A stretch of DNA of 64,000 nt. Source: Acidobacteriota bacterium (GTDB taxonomy: Bacteria > Acidobacteriota > Terriglobia > Bryobacterales > Bryobacteraceae). The translations under genes were made by a program, and so were the position numbers. Of this stretch, positions 57,634 through 64,000 are shown one piece after another; position 1 is the first letter of the stretch; each line of letters begins with the position of its first letter. The notes under the pieces are model-generated. The model was not told the origin of the DNA, did no database searches, and saw nothing but the letters and a program-made list of their open reading frames with translations. Location of the stretch: assembly GCA_016185425.1 (NCBI GenBank), contig JACPNQ010000006.1, positions 62,001 through 126,000 of the forward strand, in the 5' to 3' direction.

Positions 57634-60600
57634 ATGAAATTTCTTTTAGCAGTGTTCCTGGCTGGGGTGGCGCTTTGTGCGCAGTCGGCGGCCGGCGGCG
57701 GAACGATTCAAGGTACCGTGTTGGACAGTACGGGCGCCGTAGTCGCGGGCGCCAAGGTCGATATACGCCACATTGACACCGGACTGTCTACTGTTCGCAC
57801 GGCCAACAGCGACGGTTACTTCACCACGCCGCCGCTGAACATCGGCCGCTACCGGATTCGCGTTGAGCATCCCGGGATGAAAGTGTGGGAAGGCGAGCTG
57901 CAACTGGAGACGGGCAAGACCGTGCAGATCGAACCCCTGCTCAGCGCGGGCGCCGTTACGGAAACTGTGCAAGTGACCGATGCGATTCCGCTGGTTACCA
58001 CCGCGGACCCGACGGACGCGAGCACTCTCGACAGCCGCCGCATCAAGGAGCTGCCGATCAACGGCCGCGATCTGAATACGCTGCTTGGCCAGGTGGCGCC
58101 GGGCGTGGAACAGATCATTGATGTGAATGGCGGAGTGCGCACCGGCGGGCTGATGGGTTATTCGAACAGCTATGTGCAGGACGGCGCGGCGTCGAATAAT
58201 CGGGAGTTTGGCGGCTCCATGAATTTGCAGGGGCTGGAATCGGTGGGTGAGGTGCGCGTCGAAACGAGCACCTCTTCGGCCAAATACAACACGCCAACTT
58301 CCGTCATCGTCAGCACCAAGAGCGGTACCAATAAGCTGCATTTCAGCGCCTACGAAACGGCGCGCAACAATGCGTTCGGCGTGGCCCGCGCGCGGCAGGA
58401 CATCAGCTTCTCCGACATGCCTTACAGCACGCCGAAGTTGATCCGTAACGAATTCGGCGGGTCCATCAGCGGACCGATTGCGATCCCCAGGCTCTACAAC
58501 GGCCGCAACCGCAGCTTCTTCTTTTTCTCGCGTGAAGGAGTGGAGCTGCGGCAGGGATTGACGCGCGATTTCAGCGTGCCGACCGTGGCCATGCGCAATG
58601 GAGACTTCAGCGATCTGGTCGATAGCCTGGGCCGCAAGCTAACGCTCTACGACCCGCTAACCACGCGTTCGATGACCCTCGAGAATGGCCGCGTCGTCTC
58701 CGTCCGCGATCCCTTCCGGAACAATATCATTCCGGCTGGCCGGATCAGCCCGCTGGCAAAATATATCTACGGTGTCACGCCGCTGCCCACCGACAACGCC
58801 AACCCTCTGGTCACGACGAATCTCAAGATGGCCGTGGCAACCAACGGCAATCCGAATCTCAGCGACAATCCCACGACGATCCGCGTGGACCACACGCTTT
58901 CTGAGAACAGCCGGTTCTTCCACGGCGACCGCGTCTTTTTGAAGGTCAACGGCGGGCGGCGCCGCACGAACTTTATCGGCACCGCAGGCGGAATCGGGGC
59001 GCCGACCGCGCACAGTGAGGCGAATGTGACCTTCCTGCCGATGCAAGCGATCGCCGCGGCGCTAAGCTGGAATCACTCCTTTTCCTCACGCCTGTTCGTC
59101 GAAAACCTCGTCGCCCAGACGTGGCAGAGCACCAAGACCATCACAGGCCCATCCGACGCACAGGCCGATTTTGCCAAGAAGTTCAACCTTCCGAACCCTT
59201 ACGGGGAGATCGGCTTCCCGAACATCACCAACGTCGGATTCATGACGTACACCGAAGGCGATAATCGCCGCGCGCTCACCAGTCGTATTCTCAGCGTGCA
59301 GCAGAACTACTCCTACCTGCAAAAGACTCATAATATCCAGTTCGGCTGGTCTCTCTTCTCCGAAAAACAGCACCTGCTTCCGGACCAGGGAGGTATTTCC
59401 GGCACGTCCTATTACAATTCCCTCGCGACGGCGCTTGAGAGTCCGGCGCTCGGCAGCTCCGCCAATCCGCAAGCCGTCCCGCAGACCGGCTATGATGCAG
59501 CGAATTTCTTCCTCGGCTACGCAGCCAGGTACGACGTTGGATTGAAACGCTCCTATCTTCGCCTCACGAACCGGACCTATGGCATGTATCTGCAGGACAA
59601 CTACAAGGTGTCGAACCGGCTGACCCTAACTCCCGGCATTCGCTGGGACGTGAATCCGGCGATGCGCGAAGAAAACTCGCAGCTCAACCGCTTCGACGTG
59701 CCCAGCCATTCGCTACTCTTTCCGAAGCCGCTGGAGTACTACTACAATCTGGGTTCCACGACACCGCAGATTGTCGATGTATTCAGGAAGGTCGGTGTCA
59801 CGTTCAACAGCGCTGCGGATCTGAAACAGAATCCCGAGATCTTCCCGTCCAATTATTTCGACATCGGCCCGCGCATGGGCTTCGCGTACAAGGCGTTCGA
59901 AGGCAACAAAACGCTTGTGATTCGCGGCGGCTACGGATTGTACATCTCGGCGATTCCGATGCGCACGCTGCTTGCGCAGTTTTCGGGACTTGCGCCGTTC
60001 CGCGCCACATTCAGCTACAACCCGAATTCGGCGGCCACCAGCCCGGACCTGATCAGCAACTACCTTCTGCGTACAACGCCCACGATCGTCGCTGGAGAGA
60101 ACAGCGCGAACGTCATCGACATCACTAACCCGAATTCGGTGGGGCGCGGTATCAGCGTTGTCGGTGTGGAGCCGCGCTTCCCGAATCTTCGCGTGCACGA
60201 GTTCAACCTGGCCGTTGAAAAGCAGTTCACGCCGTCGTTCGTGTTCCGCCTTCGCTACAACGGCAAGCACGGCACAAATGCCGATCAATTGAACGAGATC
60301 AACCCCGCGCCAACGAGTTACGTCTGGTACTCCACAACAGGCCTGCCCTTGCAGCAGGGGGCCTTCGCCTCGGTCGCCAACAGGCCGTACGACCAGAACG
60401 CCTACACATCGGTCCGCCTGCTCGCAAAGACCGGCTTCATCAACGCGCAGACGTTCACCGTCGAAGGCGAGCGCCGCTTCACCAATGGCCTCGGTTTCCA
60501 GGCCTTCTACACGCTGACCAACGCCTATCGCGCCGCCGGCAACTCTTTCCGTGACGGCATCGGCAATGTGCCCGAGGCGTTCCTTGATGGAGCCGTGCCG

Positions 60601-61410
60601 AAAGACTTCGACGAACGCAACCGCTTTCTCAACTATGCGCGCGATGCCGGAGTGCCGAAGCATCGATGGCGCTGGAATTTCAACTACAACCTGCCGTTCG
60701 GTAAGGGGCGCAGGTTTGCCCGCTCGAACAACCGGCTCCTCAACGGTCTCGCCGGTGGTTGGAAGATCGCCGGTAGCGGCACCATCGTCAGCAGTTGGTA
60801 TGCGTTGCCGACGAATCAATGGGGAGCGATCAACGACGTCGAGGTCTACCGGAACAAATACCCTATTCTCGATTGCCGCAACACTTCCGCTACCGCCACC
60901 AAGGTCAGCGAAGAGCGCTGCTTCGAGGGCTATCTCTGGTTTAACGGGTACCTCTCGCAGCGCCAGATCAATAGCACGAACGCTGCGGGACTGCGCAACG
61001 GCGTCTATGGATTGCCTGCCGACTACAAGCCACTCCAATCGCCGGTCCGGCCGTGGCCCGTGAATGGCCAGACGACCGACCCCGGCGCGAATCTCTACGA
61101 CACGAATAACGTCAATATCCGTCTGCAGAATGGCAGTACCGTACAGGTTGCCGTCGACACCGGTCTACACCCGCTGCGCAACCAGTTTCGTCTGGGACCG
61201 TTCAATTGGACGCAGGACGTATCCATGCTCAAGTTTTTCAACTTAACGGAGCGGCTCAGCCTTCGAGCAAACATCGATGTGTTTAACGTCTTCAATACGC
61301 AGGGTCTGAACGTGCCCGGAGCGGATGGTGTCGCATCGCTGCGGAATTCTTATGGCGGCTTCGGCTTCCGTCCGCGCCAGGTCCAGGTGAACTTGCGATT
61401 GGAGTGGTAG
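57634..61410 (+). CDS. Oar-like TonB-dependent receptor with carboxypeptidase-regulatory domain
   Basis: 1258 residues from ATG 57634, the start that gives a clean signal peptide (MKFLLAVFLAGVALCAQSAA). The regulatory domain covers about 24-105 (GTIQGTVLDSTGAVVAGAKV, NSDGYFTTPPLNIGRYRIRV), the plug about 120-230 (IKELPINGRDLNTLLGQVAPG, YVQDGAASNN), and the barrel ends VQVNLRLEW with C-terminal Trp. An in-frame start at 57598 would add 12 residues. Follows acnA by 54 bp. Nothing in the sequence shows the substrate. Confidence 0.93.
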   Translation: MKFLLAVFLAGVALCAQSAAGGGTIQGTVLDSTGAVVAGAKVDIRHIDTGLSTVRTANSDGYFTTPPLNIGRYRIRVEHPGMKVWEGELQLETGKTVQIEPLLSAGAVTETVQVTDAIPLVTTADPTDASTLDSRRIKELPINGRDLNTLLGQVAPGVEQIIDVNGGVRTGGLMGYSNSYVQDGAASNNREFGGSMNLQGLESVGEVRVETSTSSAKYNTPTSVIVSTKSGTNKLHFSAYETARNNAFGVARARQDISFSDMPYSTPKLIRNEFGGSISGPIAIPRLYNGRNRSFFFFSREGVELRQGLTRDFSVPTVAMRNGDFSDLVDSLGRKLTLYDPLTTRSMTLENGRVVSVRDPFRNNIIPAGRISPLAKYIYGVTPLPTDNANPLVTTNLKMAVATNGNPNLSDNPTTIRVDHTLSENSRFFHGDRVFLKVNGGRRRTNFIGTAGGIGAPTAHSEANVTFLPMQAIAAALSWNHSFSSRLFVENLVAQTWQSTKTITGPSDAQADFAKKFNLPNPYGEIGFPNITNVGFMTYTEGDNRRALTSRILSVQQNYSYLQKTHNIQFGWSLFSEKQHLLPDQGGISGTSYYNSLATALESPALGSSANPQAVPQTGYDAANFFLGYAARYDVGLKRSYLRLTNRTYGMYLQDNYKVSNRLTLTPGIRWDVNPAMREENSQLNRFDVPSHSLLFPKPLEYYYNLGSTTPQIVDVFRKVGVTFNSAADLKQNPEIFPSNYFDIGPRMGFAYKAFEGNKTLVIRGGYGLYISAIPMRTLLAQFSGLAPFRATFSYNPNSAATSPDLISNYLLRTTPTIVAGENSANVIDITNPNSVGRGISVVGVEPRFPNLRVHEFNLAVEKQFTPSFVFRLRYNGKHGTNADQLNEINPAPTSYVWYSTTGLPLQQGAFASVANRPYDQNAYTSVRLLAKTGFINAQTFTVEGERRFTNGLGFQAFYTLTNAYRAAGNSFRDGIGNVPEAFLDGAVPKDFDERNRFLNYARDAGVPKHRWRWNFNYNLPFGKGRRFARSNNRLLNGLAGGWKIAGSGTIVSSWYALPTNQWGAINDVEVYRNKYPILDCRNTSATATKVSEERCFEGYLWFNGYLSQRQINSTNAAGLRNGVYGLPADYKPLQSPVRPWPVNGQTTDPGANLYDTNNVNIRLQNGSTVQVAVDTGLHPLRNQFRLGPFNWTQDVSMLKFFNLTERLSLRANIDVFNVFNTQGLNVPGADGVASLRNSYGGFGFRPRQVQVNLRLEW

Positions 61411-61439
61411 CGCACCGTGAATTGCCAATTCGATGATGG

Positions 61440-62654
61440 TTATCCCCACCACGGCTCGCCCGGGACTAACTGGCTCTTCAGATAATCAAAGTCGAAGTCC
61501 AGTCCCAGTCCCGGTGCGGTGGGGACAGTCAACTGGCTGTTCTTCACCACGGGCGCGTTGCCCTTCACCATCTTCTCCACGTGCCGCGTGGGCCGGCCCA
61601 GCGCGCTTTCACTTCGATAAAAGTTGAAGATCGAGCTGCCGAAATGCGCGCTCGCATACGTCAGCACGATCGACCCGACATTGTGCAGCGCTACGGGTGT
61701 ACGCGTCTGGTAGGCATAATCGGCGATCTTCCGCGCGCCGGTAATTCCGCCGCAGAAGGCGAGGTCCGGGTGAATGATGTCGCAGGACTGGGCGTCGATA
61801 AACGGCTTAAACCCGCGCAGCATCTCCAGCTTCTCACCCGTCAGGATCGGGACGCGCGTCGATCGTTTCAGCGCCGCCCAGCCTTCATGATGCGGCACGT
61901 TGATCGGATCTTCGAGGAACAGTGGATTCATCGGCTCCACGGCCTTCGCGATGGCGATGGCGCTCGGTGTGTCAGGCTCGTTGTGGCAATGGACGGCGAT
62001 GTCGATATCCTCGCCCACGGCCTCGCGCACATTGGCATATGCGCGCGCCACATTGCGGATCTGTTGGCTCGTCAAGTTGACCGCATATCGCGCGGATGGT
62101 ACGCCCAGCACCGGGTCAATGTTGATCTTGAACGTGTTGAAGCCTTCCGTTGCCGCCTTGATCTGGGCTGCCCACTCCCGGCACGATCCCTTATCCAGCA
62201 TTTTCAGGGCGGCCGATCCGTGTGAATACATCGGGATCGACTCGCGGAACGGTCCGCCCAGCAGCACGTTTACCGGCTTGCCCAATAGCTTGCCGGCCAG
62301 GTCCCATAGCGCCAGGTCGATCCCGCTGATCGTCGGAATGTGGGCCATGTACGTGTGCATCAGCGTCGTCAACTCGTGGAAGTGCACCTCAATCGCGAGC
62401 GGGTCTTTGCCGATCAGCCGCGGCGCCATTGTCGCGATGCGTGCGCGTGCCATGGGCCCCGTGGCACCCGCCTCGCCATAGCCGGAGATGCCCGCGTCGG
62501 TGTCAACGCGGATCAGGCAGTTGCCCGCGATGCTTTGAATGGCCATCGCGTGAATGGCGGTGATCTTTACTTTTCCTTGTATCGGCGCCGCGGCACGCGC
62601 CAGGGCAGGGAATAGCGGCAAGGATTTGAGGAGGTCGCGGCGGGAGACGATCAT
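61440..62654 (-). CDS. Exported mandelate racemase/enolase-superfamily enzyme
   Basis: 404 residues. Tat-like leader (MIVSRRDLLKSLPLFPALARA). Muconate-lactonising/galactonate-dehydratase-like fold: N-terminal capping region (GISGYGEAGATGP), LALWDLAGKLLGKPV, a metal-binding series with Asp in DIDIAVHCHNEPD, Glu in PLFLEDPINV, Glu in PILTGEKLEM, and a His in VALHNVGSIV. HCHN plus ALHN suggests the D-galactonate/gluconate-dehydratase branch. Probably dehydrates a sugar acid in the periplasm. A TAGATT hexamer lies 7 nt before the ATG; leaderless. It converges with the receptor gene at 61410. Confidence 0.92.
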   Translation of the reverse strand: MIVSRRDLLKSLPLFPALARAAAPIQGKVKITAIHAMAIQSIAGNCLIRVDTDAGISGYGEAGATGPMARARIATMAPRLIGKDPLAIEVHFHELTTLMHTYMAHIPTISGIDLALWDLAGKLLGKPVNVLLGGPFRESIPMYSHGSAALKMLDKGSCREWAAQIKAATEGFNTFKINIDPVLGVPSARYAVNLTSQQIRNVARAYANVREAVGEDIDIAVHCHNEPDTPSAIAIAKAVEPMNPLFLEDPINVPHHEGWAALKRSTRVPILTGEKLEMLRGFKPFIDAQSCDIIHPDLAFCGGITGARKIADYAYQTRTPVALHNVGSIVLTYASAHFGSSIFNFYRSESALGRPTRHVEKMVKGNAPVVKNSQLTVPTAPGLGLDFDFDYLKSQLVPGEPWWG

Positions 62655-62661
62655 GCGGCCA

Positions 62662-62667
62662 AATCTA
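62662..62667 (-). promoter_or_regulatory. -10-like hexamer TAGATT before the enolase-superfamily gene
   Basis: Minus-strand TAGATT with a 7-nt gap to ATG 62654. No Shine-Dalgarno sequence. No clear -35. Confidence 0.45.
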
Positions 62668-62705
62668 TCACTTATTCCGGGAGGTCAGATTAAAAAACCG
62701 AACCG

Positions 62706-62733
62706 TTGACAGCCCCTCTAGTGCTTTTATACT
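62706..62733 (+). promoter_or_regulatory. Sigma-70-type promoter for the last TonB receptor
   Basis: TTGACA (62706-62711), 16-bp spacer, TATACT (62728-62733). Predicted start near 62740, leader about 45 nt with AAGGGG before ATG 62785. The best -35/-10 pair in the window. Confidence 0.7.
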
Positions 62734-62784
62734 ATTCCTCCAAACCTGGTTGAGTCCGGGGTCGATCCAAGTAAGGGGTATATT

Positions 62785-64000
62785 ATGCGCGCAAAGTTCG
62801 CGGCAATCGCACTGTTGCTATCCATTTTTGTCGCCGCTCCATCGTGGGGCCAAGCCGTATACGGAACCATCGTGGGCAGCGTGGCCGATTCATCCGGCGC
62901 CGCCGTCCCCAATGCGAAAGTCCTGATCACCGACATGGGCCGTGATGTCACCCAGACCACCACGACCAACGAATCGGGCAACTTCACGCAACGCTTCCTC
63001 ATCGTCGGCCGCTATCGCGTTCGTATCGAGGCCGGCGGCTTCAAGACCTTTATCCAGGAAAATATCCCTGTATCCGTAGACACCGAACTCCGCGTCGACG
63101 TGAAACTGCAGGTCGGCGAAATCACCCAGACGGTTGAAGTTACCGCCGAAGCCGGCATTCTGAAAACGGAGCGCAGCGATGTGGCCTCCACGTATTCGGA
63201 GCGGACGGTCACGGAACTCCCGGTCCTCAACCGCCGCTTCACGAACTTCCAGTTGATGACACCCGGCGTGGTGAGCTTCCCCACATCGCTCACCGCCGCC
63301 TCCGCGGAGAATCCGCAGGGTTCCTACCGTATGCTTGTCAACGGCCAGAGTTTCGCGGGAACGTCGCACCTGCTCGACGGTACGGATAACCACGACGCGG
63401 TGCTCGGCTGGATCGTTATCAATCCCACGCTCGAGTCCGTTACCGAGGCGAAGATCACGACGGCAAACTACGACGCGGAGTTTGGCGTCGCCAGCGCCGG
63501 TGTAGTCAGCGCGCAGACGAAGGCCGGCACGAACTCCATGCACGGTTCGCTCTTTGAGTTCCTGCGCAACGATCATATGATCGCCCGCAACCCGTTCACT
63601 CAGTCGAAGGTGATTCCGAACTCGAACGGCCGGCTGATCCCCCTCACGCAATGGAATCAGTTTGGCGGTTCCATTGGCGGCGCGGTCATCAAAAACAAGC
63701 TCTTCTATTTCGGCGATTATCAAGGAACCCGCCGCAATACGGGCGGCGGCGCGTTGCTGCGCGTTCCGAGCGCCCTTGAGCGCACAGGCGATCTGAGCGC
63801 TACCGGCGTGAATATCTTCGATCCGCTTTCCGGCCCGCCGGCGACGCGTACTCCATTCGCCGGGAATCGTATCCCCGCCAATCGCATGTCTTCGCAGACG
63901 CAGAACCTGTTGAAGCTGATTCCCGACGCCAATACCGCCGCCTCGCTCGATCAGCCCAACTTCGCCTCCTCCGGCGGCGTCAAATTCAACGACGATGCCT
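62785..64000 (+). CDS. Oar-like TonB-dependent receptor, 5' part
   Basis: At least 405 residues, open to the window end. Signal peptide MRAKFAAIALLLSIFVAAPSWG, regulatory domain at about 26-105 (GTIVGSVADSSGAAVPNAKV, NESGNFTQRFLIVGRYRVRI), plug region with VTELPVLNRRFTNFQLMTPG, HLLDGTDNHDAVLGW and NYDAEFGVASAGVVSAQTKAG, then the early barrel (SLFEFLRNDHMIARNPF, WNQFGGSIGGAVIKNKLFYF). The barrel end and terminal residue are beyond the edge. A strong promoter and AAGGGG precede it. Confidence 0.92.
   Translation, partial: MRAKFAAIALLLSIFVAAPSWGQAVYGTIVGSVADSSGAAVPNAKVLITDMGRDVTQTTTTNESGNFTQRFLIVGRYRVRIEAGGFKTFIQENIPVSVDTELRVDVKLQVGEITQTVEVTAEAGILKTERSDVASTYSERTVTELPVLNRRFTNFQLMTPGVVSFPTSLTAASAENPQGSYRMLVNGQSFAGTSHLLDGTDNHDAVLGWIVINPTLESVTEAKITTANYDAEFGVASAGVVSAQTKAGTNSMHGSLFEFLRNDHMIARNPFTQSKVIPNSNGRLIPLTQWNQFGGSIGGAVIKNKLFYFGDYQGTRRNTGGGALLRVPSALERTGDLSATGVNIFDPLSGPPATRTPFAGNRIPANRMSSQTQNLLKLIPDANTAASLDQPNFASSGGVKFNDDA

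Overview
The window reads as a chromosomal segment of an Acidobacteriota bacterium of the Bryobacterales/Solibacter type. Grounds: four large Oar-like TonB-dependent receptors with N-terminal carboxypeptidase-regulatory domains, a VWA protein of the acidobacterial TIGR03436 type, a decayed gene with a recognisable TIGR03437-type (Solibacter C-terminal) tail, a DUF1549/DUF1553 plus DUF1501 pair, two FGly sulfatases, several Tat-exported enzymes and high-GC coding sequence. I found no rRNA, tRNA, CRISPR array, prophage or intact insertion sequence; coding density is high.

Layout. 1-5.3 kb: 5' part of a LOG-family gene diverging from a secreted glycosidase-like gene plus beta-carbonic anhydrase, then a leftward sulfatase / aldo-keto reductase / threonine dehydrogenase group. 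5.3-9.5 kb: a 0.75 kb non-coding leader region, an RNase E/G with a huge low-complexity insertion in its S1 domain, and a secreted protein of unknown function. 9.5-11 kb: a pseudogene. 11-15.5 kb: M20 peptidase, MurJ flippase, zinc-ribbon coiled-coil protein, secreted HExxH protein. 15.5-23.5 kb: TonB receptor, Tat-exported PLP aminotransferase and SulP transporter, then a leftward gluzincin-like protein and a beta-propeller. 23.5-31.8 kb: cytochrome-like DUF1549/1553 protein with DUF1501 partner, metX-metW, second sulfatase, cation:proton antiporter. 31.8-40.5 kb: Phd/PIN toxin-antitoxin pair with a likely operator, thiC, M24 peptidase, CHASE2 histidine kinase with an NtrC-type regulator, DUF885 peptidase, a 48-residue membrane protein, a lysozyme-like protein. 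40.6-50.2 kb (all leftward): amidohydrolase, frameshifted PHP gene with a glycosyltransferase, TadG/TadE-like genes, a 50-residue protein, a glycine-rich TonB receptor and the VWA protein. 50.2-57.6 kb: lipoprotein, Isc-type ferredoxin, DUF2061 protein followed by degenerate repeats, PEP-CTERM protein, argS, acnA. 57.6-64 kb: TonB receptor, exported enolase-superfamily enzyme, and a TonB receptor cut by the window end.

The genes suggest a scavenger of complex organic matter: TonB receptors, sulfatases, secreted peptidases and exported catabolic enzymes at the envelope, with ordinary housekeeping genes (rne, murJ, argS, acnA, thiC, metXW) between them.

The most interesting pattern is regulatory. 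About a dozen genes, mostly the first of a transcription unit, carry a TANNNT -10-like hexamer only 6-9 nt (usually 7) before the start codon and generally no Shine-Dalgarno sequence, which predicts leaderless mRNAs. Genes inside operons or with leaders instead carry good Shine-Dalgarno sequences. Also notable are the split S1 domain of RNase E/G, two ACTAGT palindromes 12 bp apart before the toxin-antitoxin pair, and the multiply broken secreted-protein gene.
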